From contig NZ_CP117180.1 of assembly GCF_033971325.1 (NCBI RefSeq), positions 626,041 through 690,040 of the forward strand: a DNA stretch of 64,000 nucleotides, read 5' to 3'. The translations under genes and the position numbers were made by a program. Positions 7,766-16,385 of this stretch are shown piece after piece. This DNA is from Hydrogenobacter sp. T-2 (GTDB lineage: Bacteria > Aquificota > Aquificia > Aquificales > Aquificaceae). Within the stretch, counting starts at the first letter, position 1. Every line of letters starts with the position of its first letter. The notes below the pieces were generated by a model. That model was not told the DNA's origin and did not search any database. It saw only the letters and a program-made list of their open reading frames with translations.

Positions 7766-8782
7766 ACTCAAAATAGGTATGGGAGCGTAGAGGAGAAGTA
7801 TCAGGGGCAGGCTCAGGTTAGTGTTTTCTATGGTAGACCTAATAAGGTTTATAGAAAACCAATGGGCGGAGAAGGAAACAACAAGGGCAAAAAGTCCAAG
7901 TTTTAGACTTCGCCATCTTATGTAAACCCAACCCACTATAAGGCTCATAAAGAGAGGAAGAAAAGAGGTCAATGTTCGCTTTGATAGCTCGTAGGCGTAT
8001 TGTCTGTAGTTTATGCCTATGCCTTTACCAAGAAGGCTAAGCACAAAAAGCTCCCTCATGGAGAGGTGCTCTGGCTTTTCCGCAAGAGGACCTATCTGAG
8101 AAAGGTCAATAAATTCAAAGGTTAGCTTTTGAAGTTTTTCTTCGCCAGTAGAGAGGTCTTTAAGGCTCGCCTCGGGAAAGTTCAAAAATTCGCCATGCCA
8201 CTCTCCAGTCTCTGCGGTTGCTACTTGTGTTATAGACCCATCCTTTACCTTAAGAAGGTAAAAGCCATGCACCTTGCCAGTGGATAAGTCTACAAGCTCA
8301 AAGTTGTAAAATTCTTTTTCTCCATTTTTTTCCTGCGTAAGCCACAAGTTTCTCACTATTCCCTTTTCTATCTCCTTAGCCTTTTTGTATTCCTTTTCTA
8401 TGCTAAAAAGCCTTTTTTGACTTTGTGGATAGAGCCAATAACTACCAAAAAGGTTAAAAATTGAAAGGAAAAGAGAGAAAAAGATGGCAAAGGAGAAAAA
8501 TCTCAAAGGTGAGATGCCAAAGCTTTGAATAAGCAAGTCTATCTTTCTCTGAAAGAGTCTCCTGAGAGCTACAAGCAAGGCAAGGGCGTTCACAAAAGCA
8601 CCAGAGTAAAAAAAGGCAGTGGGAAGGAAGTTAAGAGAGTAAGATATCGCAACCTCAGGATTTCTATTCTTGAAAACCAAGAAAACCTCACCTATCATAT
8701 AGGCGTATAGTATTCCTATGAGAACTACAAGTAAAAGGGCAAAGGTTTTAATGTGGTTAACTAACAGGTATCTAAAAAGCAT
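7724..8782 (-). CDS. LptF/LptG family permease (LPS export)
   Basis: Membrane subunit of the Lpt ABC system that extracts lipopolysaccharide from the inner membrane. The 352 residues show the family layout: three N-terminal membrane segments (about 8-120), a periplasmic beta-jellyroll domain (about 130-245, with the typical NLWLTQEKNGEKEFYNFELV strand), and three C-terminal segments (about 270-345). LptF and LptG cannot be separated from sequence alone, and only one is in the window. Its 3' end overlaps the end of tpiA on the other strand. Confidence 0.85.
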   Translation of the reverse strand: MLFRYLLVNHIKTFALLLVVLIGILYAYMIGEVFLVFKNRNPEVAISYSLNFLPTAFFYSGAFVNALALLVALRRLFQRKIDLLIQSFGISPLRFFSFAIFFSLFLSIFNLFGSYWLYPQSQKRLFSIEKEYKKAKEIEKGIVRNLWLTQEKNGEKEFYNFELVDLSTGKVHGFYLLKVKDGSITQVATAETGEWHGEFLNFPEASLKDLSTGEEKLQKLTFEFIDLSQIGPLAEKPEHLSMRELFVLSLLGKGIGINYRQYAYELSKRTLTSFLPLFMSLIVGWVYIRWRSLKLGLFALVVSFSAHWFSINLIRSTIENTNLSLPLILLLYAPIPILSLKGLYDLSKGFRV

Positions 8783-8798
8783 AGGCTAAAATTTTAAT

Positions 8799-9818
8799 AT
8801 GAGAACACCTCTCTATTCAAAACACAAAGAACTCGGTGCAAGGTTTGTGGAGTTTGCAGGCTGGGAAATGCCTCTTGAATACAAGTCCATAGTGGAAGAG
8901 GTAAGGGCGGTAAGAAGCTCTTGCGGGCTTTTTGATGTGTCTCATATGGGAAGGCTAATTATCTCCGATGGCTTTGAGACACTACAAAAGCTAACTTCCA
9001 GAGACATCGGAAGGCTAAAAGAGGGTAGGGTGCAATACAACCTGCTTTTAAACGAGCAAGGTGGAGTAAGGGATGATATAACCCTCTATAGGCTTTCTGA
9101 AAGGGAGTTTTTTATGTGTGTAAATGCAGGAAACAAGGAAAAGGTCAAAGAGTGGCTTTTGGGCTGGGGGCTTTCTGTAAGAGACATGAGCCAAGAGTGG
9201 ATGCAATTTGCCATTCAAGGACCATGGTCGCAAGAAGTCCTTAGCAAACACCTACCTGTGGGGGACATAAAATACTACCACTTTAAGGTCTTTGGAGATA
9301 TGCTCCTTTCACGCACAGGATACACGGGCGAGGATGGATTTGAAGTCTATGCACCGGTGGAAAGGGTCTTAGAGCTTTTTATGGAGCTTTCCAAGGAATG
9401 TATGCCCTGCGGGCTTGGTGCAAGGGATGTTTTGAGGATAGAGGCAGGTATGCCACTGTATGGACACGAGCTTTCAGAAGATATAACACCCTTTGAAGCC
9501 AACCTTCACAGGTATGTGAGCCTTGAAAAGGACTTTGTAGGGAAAGAGGCACTTTTAAATAAGAAGGTAGAAAAGGTTCTTTTTGGACTTGAGCTTTTGC
9601 AAAGAGGCGTGCCAAGAGAGGGCTACAAGGTATTTTACAAAGACAAGGAGATAGGCTATGTAAGCAGTGGCACTTACTCTCCAACCCTGCAGAAGGGTAT
9701 AGCACTTTGTTTTGTCCATGTAGACCACAGAATTGATGGACTTGAAGTGGACCTGCAAGTGAGAGATAAAAGGCTACCTGCAAGGCTTAGAAGTTATCCC
9801 TTCCTTCAGAAGGCATGA
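8799..9818 (+). CDS. gcvT: Aminomethyltransferase, glycine cleavage T protein
   Basis: Transfers the methylene group from aminomethyl-lipoyl H protein to tetrahydrofolate. The 339 residues show GcvT hallmarks: VEFAGWEMPLEY and GLFDVSHMGR near the N-terminus, SRTGYTGEDGFEVY in the middle, GLGARDVLRIEAGMPLYGHEL with the catalytic Asp, and VSSGTYSPTLQKGIAL near the end. A TAAAAT box lies 6 bases before the ATG, shared in an AT-rich gap with the divergent LptF/G gene. The 3' end overlaps mnmH on the other strand by about 45 bases. A GcvH-like protein is at 54.5 kb. Confidence 0.95.
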   Translation: MRTPLYSKHKELGARFVEFAGWEMPLEYKSIVEEVRAVRSSCGLFDVSHMGRLIISDGFETLQKLTSRDIGRLKEGRVQYNLLLNEQGGVRDDITLYRLSEREFFMCVNAGNKEKVKEWLLGWGLSVRDMSQEWMQFAIQGPWSQEVLSKHLPVGDIKYYHFKVFGDMLLSRTGYTGEDGFEVYAPVERVLELFMELSKECMPCGLGARDVLRIEAGMPLYGHELSEDITPFEANLHRYVSLEKDFVGKEALLNKKVEKVLFGLELLQRGVPREGYKVFYKDKEIGYVSSGTYSPTLQKGIALCFVHVDHRIDGLEVDLQVRDKRLPARLRSYPFLQKA

Positions 9819-10820
9819 GTATATATCCTTCAGTCTTTTAAGACATATATCTATTTGGTCGCAGGTGAGCCTAAAGGAAGGGTGCTTGTGTGGTTTGTAA
9901 GTTTTGTCGTAGTATTCCCTTATAAGGAACTCTGCAAACTCCTCTACGCGTTCCTTGCTTAGCAGTTCAAGAGCCAATGAGTAATTCCTCTCTCCAAGAT
10001 ACCTTCTTATCCTAAGCAAGGACTCCTTTGCCTCCTCCTGCCAGTCTTCAAACTTAGTATACTCTTCAAGGAGATTTTTCACCCTCTTCTCCAGCGATGC
10101 TTCAATTTCTACATATACTCCCTCCTCTTTCTTTCTCCAAAAGGCTTCTGGAAGATGTATGTTACCTATTGCCCTACTCTCATCTTCGGTAAAGATAAGG
10201 TCTGATTCTGCTCTTAAAAGGCTCTCATATAGGAGGGTATCAAACATCTTTTGGCTTACTCTTTCCCTTATGCCCATCTTTCCAAAGGCGGAGCCTCTGT
10301 CTTTTGCAAGACCCTCAAGATCAACCACAGTATAGCCTTCTTCCTTTAGCTTCCTTAGTATACGCGTCTTTCCCACGCCAGTTTTACCAGCAAGCACTAT
10401 AAAACTCTTACCTTCAAGGATTCTCTCCATTTCTCTAAGGATAAACTCTCTGTAAGCTCTGTAGCCACCTTCAATCCTTAGAACCTCAACCCCCATAGAT
10501 TGAAGAACTTTACATAGCTCTTGACTTCTCAAGCCACCTCTCCAGCAGTAGACCACCACATGCCTATATCTTTCCTTCAAATCTCTGAAACTTTTCAAAA
10601 GACCCTCAAGTTTTGATTCCGCTATTTCATAACCCAGATGTTTCGCCCTATCCACTCCGTCCCTCCTGTAGATGAGTCCTATAAGTCTTTTTTCTTCATC
10701 CTCAAACAAAGGCAAGTTAATAGCACCGGGTATATGAAACTCTTGGTATTCTGAAGGGCTTCTTATGTCTACAAGAACCTTATCCTCAAGTTGGTATATC
10801 TTCTCAGGGCTTATATCCAT
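9774..10820 (-). CDS. mnmH: tRNA 2-selenouridine synthase
   Basis: Replaces sulfur by selenium at the wobble 2-thiouridine of tRNA, using selenophosphate through a geranylated intermediate. A rhodanese domain (residues 1-130) holds the catalytic Cys92 in VVYCWRGGLRSQ, the form specific to this family. A P-loop ATPase-like domain follows, with AGKTGVGKTRIL at about 142-153. Its presence implies that the organism makes selenophosphate (SelD), which is not in the window. It is the last gene of a minus-strand run gatA - GT39 - mnmH. Confidence 0.92.
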   Translation of the reverse strand: MDISPEKIYQLEDKVLVDIRSPSEYQEFHIPGAINLPLFEDEEKRLIGLIYRRDGVDRAKHLGYEIAESKLEGLLKSFRDLKERYRHVVVYCWRGGLRSQELCKVLQSMGVEVLRIEGGYRAYREFILREMERILEGKSFIVLAGKTGVGKTRILRKLKEEGYTVVDLEGLAKDRGSAFGKMGIRERVSQKMFDTLLYESLLRAESDLIFTEDESRAIGNIHLPEAFWRKKEEGVYVEIEASLEKRVKNLLEEYTKFEDWQEEAKESLLRIRRYLGERNYSLALELLSKERVEEFAEFLIREYYDKTYKPHKHPSFRLTCDQIDICLKRLKDIYSCLLKEGITSKPCR

Positions 10821-10847
10821 AGTTTAATAATTTAAGGCGTCTATATA

Positions 10848-12173
10848 CTACTTCACCAATCTTTCAAGACGAATGGTTTTATCCTTTAGTTTAAACTCCG
10901 CAACACTAAAACCCTTTGATTCTCCACAGGCAACTACATACTCCGCATCCTTGTTTTTCCCTAACGACTGCAGAGGTTCGCCTTTCAACAAACCTATATA
11001 TAAACACACGGATTTCTCCTGTGGACATTCGCAGGCTATTGGACTTTTGGGGTCTATAAGTTTTACCATCCGCTCTGCAATTCTTTTTCTTGAAGTTTCT
11101 CTGCTTTCTGCGTAAGGGAAAAAGAAAAAGCTATGGAGAAATTTCAGTATCACTATTCCAGAGAGAACAATAAAAAGTAGTCTCTTATAGGCTTCAACCC
11201 TGAAAGCCTTATGAACGTAATAGGCAAAAAGTATTGCCAAGAGTGGATAAAGTGGCATTATGTATCTGCCTGCAGAGTTGGAAACCCAATAGGGAATGTA
11301 GTTGGCTATGAAAAGCAAGAGAAGTGCTCTTAGCTGTAGAGGAAAGTCAAGGTCTTTTCTTGCCACATACAAAGACAAAGGGAAAAGAAAACTCCAAGGT
11401 AGCGTATCTTTGAAATTTACAAGTGGGAAGAAGAGCATATGCCTTAGCCTTGAAAAATCTCCTTCTACTCTGCTAAAGCTCTCTCTCCATAGGTTTGCCA
11501 AGTATTGTATTGGCTCTGGTGTTTGAATTATCCACAAAAGCGGTATAAGAAGAGAGGGCGTATATACAAGAAGGGCATCTGGTTTAAAAACCTTCGCATA
11601 ACTTTTGCTATAGAGGGCAAGGGTTAGAACAGAAATACCCATAAAGGCGTAAGCAGGCAAACCTTTGAGTAAAAAGGCAAGACCAAAAACCACGCCCGCT
11701 AAAAAACCAACAACCTCTGAACCCGTGCTCCACCATATGTAAAGAAGGCAAAGGCCAAGAAATACAAAAAAGGTGAAGGTAATATCAATCTCTCCAAGAA
11801 AGCCGTAGAAAAAAAGCACATTACCAAAGGTTAGGAAAACAAGAGAGGATAGGGTGGCAAGGGAGAGGTTTCTAAAAAGATAATGGGAGAATATGCCAAC
11901 GAGCAATGTGGTAAGCAAGAGAAAACTAAGGCTTACCGCCCTTGCGGTCAGCTCGCTCCAAGGTATAATTTGAGAATACAAAACTATGAGCCAGTTAAAG
12001 AGGGGAGGCTTGTTAAAGTATGGCTCGCCAAGAAAGGTAGGCTGAAGGTAGTTTCCAGAATGCCACATCTCAAAGGCTACTTGAGTGCGTAGGGATTCTT
12101 CGTTCTTGAAGGGATACCTATGAAGGTTTGGCAGGAGGCTAACAAAGGCTAAAAGGATAAAAAATAAAAACAT
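10848..12173 (-). CDS. Glycosyltransferase family 39 (ArnT/PMT-like) membrane protein
   Basis: A 441-residue polytopic protein with about ten to twelve hydrophobic segments. The first periplasmic loop starts FKNEESLRTQVAFEMWHSGNYLQPTFLGEPYFNKPPLFNWL, the hallmark of GT39/GT83 enzymes in which an acidic residue early in the loop is catalytic and YxxKPPL is conserved. Such enzymes move a sugar from an undecaprenyl-phosphate carrier to lipid A or to proteins; the acceptor here is unknown. The start is 3 bases after the gatA stop, so it is translated in the same operon. Confidence 0.8.
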   Translation of the reverse strand: MFLFFILLAFVSLLPNLHRYPFKNEESLRTQVAFEMWHSGNYLQPTFLGEPYFNKPPLFNWLIVLYSQIIPWSELTARAVSLSFLLLTTLLVGIFSHYLFRNLSLATLSSLVFLTFGNVLFFYGFLGEIDITFTFFVFLGLCLLYIWWSTGSEVVGFLAGVVFGLAFLLKGLPAYAFMGISVLTLALYSKSYAKVFKPDALLVYTPSLLIPLLWIIQTPEPIQYLANLWRESFSRVEGDFSRLRHMLFFPLVNFKDTLPWSFLFPLSLYVARKDLDFPLQLRALLLLFIANYIPYWVSNSAGRYIMPLYPLLAILFAYYVHKAFRVEAYKRLLFIVLSGIVILKFLHSFFFFPYAESRETSRKRIAERMVKLIDPKSPIACECPQEKSVCLYIGLLKGEPLQSLGKNKDAEYVVACGESKGFSVAEFKLKDKTIRLERLVK

Positions 12174-12176
12174 ACT

Positions 12177-13616
12177 CTAAAGTTTTGGCTCAAGCTCGTA
12201 GTGCTTATATACGTGCTCCCACCAATAGGAAACTCTAAGGAGGGTTGCCTCGTCAAAGGCTTTCCCTATTAGCTGTCCACCCACAGGAAGACCTTCGGAC
12301 ATGCCTATTGGTATGGAGATGCCAGGAAGACCTGCAAGGTTTACGCTTACAGTAAAAATGTCTGAAAGATACATAGAGATGGGGTCTGAGGTTTTTTCTC
12401 CGAACTTGAAGGCGGTTGTGGGGCTTGTGGGTGTGGCAATGAGGTCTACCCTTTCAAAAGCCTTTTCAAAATCCTGTGCTATAAGCCTTCTCACTTTCAT
12501 AGCCTTAAGGTAGTAGGCATCATAATACCCTGCGGAAAGGGCAAAGGTGCCAAGAAGTATTCTCCTCTTTACCTCTGGTCCAAAGCCTTCATCTCTGGTC
12601 TTTGCATACATTTCAAAAAGGTCCTTGTATTCCCTTGTCCTGTATCCAAACCTGACACCATCATAACGCGCAAGGTTAGAGGAAGCCTCAGAGGGTGCTA
12701 TGATATAGTAGCAAGGTATGGCATACTTTACGTGAGGGAGAGAGATTTCTTCTACCTGCATGCCTTCCTTTTCCATCTCCTTGAGAAAGTTTTCAAAAGC
12801 TCTTCTTACACCCTCCTCCAACCCATCCTGCATAAACTCTCTAACTACACCCACCCTTAGACCCTTTACACCTTTTCTTAGCTCTTCCGTATACTTGGGA
12901 ACAGGTCTTTTACTGCTCGTGGAATCTTTAGGGTCATGTCCAGATATGACCTCCATAAGGAGTGCAACGTCTTCTGTACGTCTGCCAAAGGGTCCTATCT
13001 GGTCAAGGGAAGAGGCAAAGGCAACAAGACCATACCTGGAAACTCTTCCATAGGTGGGCTTTAGTCCAATAACACCACAAAAGCTGGCTGGTTGACGAAT
13101 AGAGCCTCCCGTATCTGAACCGAGAGAAAGGGGTGCTGAGCTTACTGCAACCGCCACCGCAGAGCCACCAGAAGAGCCACCGGGAACTCTCTCCAAGTCC
13201 CATGGATTCCTTGTGGGGAAGAAGGCGGAATACTCTGTAGAAGAACCCATGGCAAACTCGTCCATATTGGTTTTTCCAACCACTAAAGCTCCTGCCCTCT
13301 TTAGCCTCTCTATAACGGTAGCGTCATAGGGAGATATATAACCTTGCAGTATCTTTGACGCACAGGTAGTGGGATAGCCTTTTACGTTTATGTTATCTTT
13401 TATGGCTATGGGTATACCAAGTAGAGGGTTTTCCTTAGAGGGTTTGAGGCTTTTTGCCTCTTCAAGGGCTCTTTCATAAAGTGGCAGTATGTAAGCCTTG
13501 ACCTTATCTTCTGTTTCTAAAAACCTTTCATAAAAGCTCTGGACCACCTCTTCTGGTTTTAGCTCTCCCTTGTTTATCAAGGAAGTGAGCTCTATTACCG
13601 ACTTTTTCCACAACAT
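12177..13616 (-). CDS. gatA: Asp-tRNA(Asn)/Glu-tRNA(Gln) amidotransferase subunit A
   Basis: Amidase subunit that releases ammonia from glutamine for transamidation of mischarged tRNAs. The Ser-cisSer-Lys triad is complete: Lys in GIPIAIKDN (about 75), Ser in [12 protein letters not shown] (about 150) and Ser in [16 protein letters not shown] (about 174). Length 479 is typical. A TATAAA-like box sits just before the ATG with no Shine-Dalgarno site. gatB is 2.8 kb away on the other strand, so the GatCAB genes are dispersed as in other Aquificales; gatC is not seen. Confidence 0.97.
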   Translation of the reverse strand: MLWKKSVIELTSLINKGELKPEEVVQSFYERFLETEDKVKAYILPLYERALEEAKSLKPSKENPLLGIPIAIKDNINVKGYPTTCASKILQGYISPYDATVIERLKRAGALVVGKTNMDEFAMGSSTEYSAFFPTRNPWDLERVPGGSSGGSAVAVAVSSAPLSLGSDTGGSIRQPASFCGVIGLKPTYGRVSRYGLVAFASSLDQIGPFGRRTEDVALLMEVISGHDPKDSTSSKRPVPKYTEELRKGVKGLRVGVVREFMQDGLEEGVRRAFENFLKEMEKEGMQVEEISLPHVKYAIPCYYIIAPSEASSNLARYDGVRFGYRTREYKDLFEMYAKTRDEGFGPEVKRRILLGTFALSAGYYDAYYLKAMKVRRLIAQDFEKAFERVDLIATPTSPTTAFKFGEKTSDPISMYLSDIFTVSVNLAGLPGISIPIGMSEGLPVGGQLIGKAFDEATLLRVSYWWEHVYKHYELEPKL

Positions 13617-13625
13617 GGTTTATAG

Positions 13626-13738
13626 TTTATCATATGCAAGCCTTTGACCTGCGTGCGGAGAGATATGAAGTATGAGGAAGGATTTTATGCAGATGGAGGA
13701 TTTTTGTGCCTTGTAGCTAATCCCATCCTTTCAGACAT
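13626..13738 (+). pseudogene. Possible relic of a short methyltransferase-like gene
   Basis: In the gap between gatA and the HAD gene the plus strand reads MQAFDLRAERYEV then stops, and in another frame KYEEGFYADGGFLCLVANPILSDIV then stops at 13741. The first piece resembles the N-terminus of class-I SAM methyltransferases (FDxRAxxYE) and the second looks like ordinary coding sequence. One reading is a gene that lost its middle. It is short and may be chance. Confidence 0.2.
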
Positions 13739-14414
13739 TGTTTAAACTCAAGGTGTGGAGCAATGCTTGTAAAAGGGATGTTTGTCCATGCTTTGGGATA
13801 TGCCTAACATCCTCTAATACAACACTATCTCCCACGTGAATGTATTCAAGAGGTTTGTTATACATTCTTCTATAATCCCTTAGCATCTGCCAGTCCGCAA
13901 GACTATCGCCCACATAGACACCTGCATCTATACCAAGACCTTCTACGCATAGGTGTAAGGCATAAGGATGTGGTTTTCTGAGTTCCTCTTCCTCTATGGT
14001 ATCCTCGTCTACCACAAAATCAAAGCATTCTGAAAGCCCATGCTTTTCAAAAAGATACAAAAGGTCTTCTCTTGGTCTTCCCGTGACTATGCCAAGAGGG
14101 TATCCCATTTCCCTTAGGCTCATAAAAAACTCTTTTCCAAGTATTAGCTTCTCCTTGTCTCTCAAATTGGTATAAAACTCGTTAAAGACCTTTACAAGCT
14201 CTTCAAAGTCCGCAGTTCCTCCATATTCCCTTATGACCTCAAGAGTGGCAAGCCAGTCGTTGTTTATGCCTTTGGAGAACTTTATTCTTCTTACCTCTTC
14301 TATGGGAACTTCTCTTTTGAGAAAATACTCCGCAGTGTGCTTTATAGCGTAGTGATAGGACTGACTTACATCCACTATGACTCCGTCCACATCAAAAATT
14401 ACACCCTTCCTCAT
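13731..14414 (-). CDS. HAD-superfamily (subfamily IA) phosphatase-like hydrolase
   Basis: A 227-residue haloacid-dehalogenase-type protein. Motif I is FDVDGVIVDVSQSYHYAI, with nucleophile Asp8 and Asp10; the VDVSQSY form matches a small HAD-IA subgroup of unknown substrate. Motif II is GIVTGRPRED, motif III the Lys in LRKPHPYAL and motif IV YVGDSLADW. The helical cap (residues 15-80) is of the C1 type. It overlaps the stop of the LysR gene by 4 bases and is therefore co-expressed with it. Substrate unknown. Confidence 0.82.
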   Translation of the reverse strand: MRKGVIFDVDGVIVDVSQSYHYAIKHTAEYFLKREVPIEEVRRIKFSKGINNDWLATLEVIREYGGTADFEELVKVFNEFYTNLRDKEKLILGKEFFMSLREMGYPLGIVTGRPREDLLYLFEKHGLSECFDFVVDEDTIEEEELRKPHPYALHLCVEGLGIDAGVYVGDSLADWQMLRDYRRMYNKPLEYIHVGDSVVLEDVRHIPKHGQTSLLQALLHTLSLNNV

Positions 14415-15322
14415 CCAGCTAATAATTCAGAGCTTGCCTTAGAAAGTAAAAATTTCATAAACTTGCTTGCCAGGAAGGTAAGTTTTTCATGCTCTGGATA
14501 GATTATGTAATACCACCTTACAGCGTTAAAACCTTTTATCTTCACAGGAACAACGCTACCCTCTTCTATTGCCTTTTCAACTATACCCTTTGAGAGAAAG
14601 CTACAGCCATAGCCATTTTTTACCATACTAAGGATTGACCTTCCGCAGTTTATCTCTATCCTTATGTTGAGCTTTTCAAAGATTATACCAAGCCTTTCCA
14701 ACTCTTCCTTTACCACCTTCCTTGTGCCAGAGCTCACTTCTCTGAAGATTAGGTCTACCCCGTAGAGCTCCTCAGGCTCTATCTCTCCCTTTTTAGCAAA
14801 GGGATGAGAAGGATAAGTAAAAAAGACTACCTCATCCATGAACCATTTTATGGAGCTAAATTTTTCTGAGGGCTCTCTCTCTATAACTCCTATGTTAAGC
14901 ACACCCGATGATAAACCCTCCTCTATGTGCTGAGAGTTGTCCACGAGCACTCTTATAGAGATGTTAGGAAGCTGTCTGTGAAACTCTACGAGAAGCTCTG
15001 GGACCTTGTATTCGCTTAGAGTGGTGCTTATGCCCAAAAGGAGTGTATCTTTGAAGTCCTTCTTTATCTTTGCCATCTCCTCCATGAGGTTTTCGTAGTT
15101 AGAGAGTAGACTCTTGGCGATCTCGTATATTCTCTTTCCTTCATCTGTTAGCACTATCCTACCACCCTGTCTTTGAAAGAGCTTTGCTCCTATTATCCTC
15201 TCGAGGGCTTTTATCTGCTGGGTTACCGCAGGCTGGGTTATGTAGAGTATCTCGGAAGCCTTTGAAAAGCTCCCAAGGTCTGCAACCGCTACAAAGGTCT
15301 TGAGCTTGCTAATGTCTATCAT
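14411..15322 (-). CDS. LysR-family transcriptional regulator
   Basis: A 303-residue LTTR. The N-terminal winged helix-turn-helix covers about 3-62 (LKTFVAVADLGSFSKASEILYITQPAVTQQIKALE) and a periplasmic-binding-protein-like effector domain covers about 90-295. The ligand is not evident. On the minus strand a TATAAT lies about 11 bases before the ATG. LysR proteins usually control a divergent neighbour, but here the upstream neighbour is on the same strand, so the target is unclear. Co-transcribed with the HAD gene downstream. Confidence 0.9.
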   Translation of the reverse strand: MIDISKLKTFVAVADLGSFSKASEILYITQPAVTQQIKALERIIGAKLFQRQGGRIVLTDEGKRIYEIAKSLLSNYENLMEEMAKIKKDFKDTLLLGISTTLSEYKVPELLVEFHRQLPNISIRVLVDNSQHIEEGLSSGVLNIGVIEREPSEKFSSIKWFMDEVVFFTYPSHPFAKKGEIEPEELYGVDLIFREVSSGTRKVVKEELERLGIIFEKLNIRIEINCGRSILSMVKNGYGCSFLSKGIVEKAIEEGSVVPVKIKGFNAVRWYYIIYPEHEKLTFLASKFMKFLLSKASSELLAG

Positions 15323-15364
15323 TACAATCTAAAATTATAAAACTTTCTTATGGCAAGTGTAAGG

Positions 15365-15766
15365 TTAACTTATCTTAAAGAGGGTTTTTATGAGACTTTC
15401 TAACTGTTCTAAGAGTTTTGAGAGCTCTTCTTTTGTCATGCTTGATGTTTCTTCCAAAACCCAATGCTCCCTTCTCATATGCTTCTCCGAATAGGAACAC
15501 ATGTCTCTCGCTTCGGGTGATAGAGTTATGAGCACATCCACTTGGTCGTAGGGTATTTTTTCTACAGGTTTAGGGTAGAGCTTTTCTGTGGGATAACCCT
15601 TTTCCTTTAGGAGAGCTATAACCTCCTCTGGCACTCTTTTGGCAGGCTCTACACCTGCAGAGTATATCTCCAAAGACAAAAGGGCGAGCTTTGATAGCTT
15701 TCTTGCAACCGCCTCTGCCATTATGCTCCTGACTGCGTTTTTTGTGGATATAAAGGCTATCTTCAT
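15365..15766 (-). CDS. Low-molecular-weight phosphotyrosine phosphatase / ArsC-like protein lacking the catalytic Cys
   Basis: A 133-residue protein with the LMW-PTP / arsenate reductase fold: an N-terminal strand-P-loop KIAFISTKNAVRSIMAEA, then YSAGVEPAKRVPEEVIALLKEKG and a hydrophobic strand VDVLITLSPEA. The normal P-loop is C-x5-R-S; here the nucleophile position is Ser7 (STKNAVRS) and the second Cys of that loop is Val. The acid loop, normally DP after a Trp, reads HWVLEETSS and has no Asp-Pro. It should therefore be inactive as a phosphatase or arsenate reductase. It lies 8 bases after rdgB in the same direction. Confidence 0.8.
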   Translation of the reverse strand: MKIAFISTKNAVRSIMAEAVARKLSKLALLSLEIYSAGVEPAKRVPEEVIALLKEKGYPTEKLYPKPVEKIPYDQVDVLITLSPEARDMCSYSEKHMRREHWVLEETSSMTKEELSKLLEQLESLIKTLFKIS

Positions 15767-15773
15767 GGAACTT

Positions 15774-16370
15774 CTATTTTAGCATTTGCATTATCCTTCT
15801 GAGGGCTTTGCCTCTGTGGGATATGAGGTTTTTCTCTTCCATGCTTAATTGTGCCATGCTCTTTTGGAAACCTTCTGGTTGAAAGATTGGGTCGTAGCCA
15901 AAGCCTCCTTCTCCAACTGGCTCTTGGAGTATAGTGCCATAGCATCTCCCTTCTGACCAAAGACCACCATCTTCTAAAAAAAGCACCGCAAAGGCTACAT
16001 AGTATGCCCTTCTGTCCTGCTTGCCTTCCATAAGCCTTAGAAGTTTGTTTATATTCGCCTTGTCTTTGCCCTCCTTTGGCTCTTCCTTTCCTCCCCACTC
16101 TAAGTTATAAAACCTGCTGGAATAGACGCCCGGATACCCATCAAGGCTTGGAACTACGAGCCCAGAATCCTCTGCGAGGGTTGGTATTTTGTAAACCTCG
16201 TAGTATGCCTTTGCCTTTAGATAAGCGTTCTCTAAAAAGCTACAGCTTCCCTCTTCTACTTTTAGGTCTTCCTCTGGGAATAAAACCTCAACCTCATATT
16301 CCCTGAGTATGGAGAGAATTTCTCTCCTTTTTCCCAAGTTTGTGGTTGCTACAAGAATTCTCCTCACCAT
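15774..16370 (-). CDS. rdgB: Non-canonical purine NTP pyrophosphatase (RdgB/HAM1)
   Basis: House-cleaning enzyme that hydrolyses dITP and XTP to monophosphates. Conserved pieces: [14 protein letters not shown] at the start (Lys that binds triphosphate), the catalytic segment [33 protein letters not shown] and the C-terminal SHRGKAL. I chose ATG 16370 ([10 protein letters not shown]) rather than an upstream ATG at 16421 because that extension ([17 protein letters not shown]) is outside the family and would run across the gatB start. A minus-strand TATAAT sits 6 bases before ATG 16370. Confidence 0.93.
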   Translation of the reverse strand: MVRRILVATTNLGKRREILSILREYEVEVLFPEEDLKVEEGSCSFLENAYLKAKAYYEVYKIPTLAEDSGLVVPSLDGYPGVYSSRFYNLEWGGKEEPKEGKDKANINKLLRLMEGKQDRRAYYVAFAVLFLEDGGLWSEGRCYGTILQEPVGEGGFGYDPIFQPEGFQKSMAQLSMEEKNLISHRGKALRRIMQMLK

Positions 16371-16385
16371 GCTACAATTATAAGC
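16371..16385. promoter_or_regulatory. 15-base bidirectional promoter between rdgB and gatB
   Basis: Only 15 bases separate the two start codons. The sequence CTACAATTATAAGC reads as a -10 box in both directions: TATAAT on the minus strand 6 bases before rdgB, and TACAAT on the plus strand about 7 bases before gatB. With so little space both messages must be leaderless or start inside the other gene. Confidence 0.55.
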
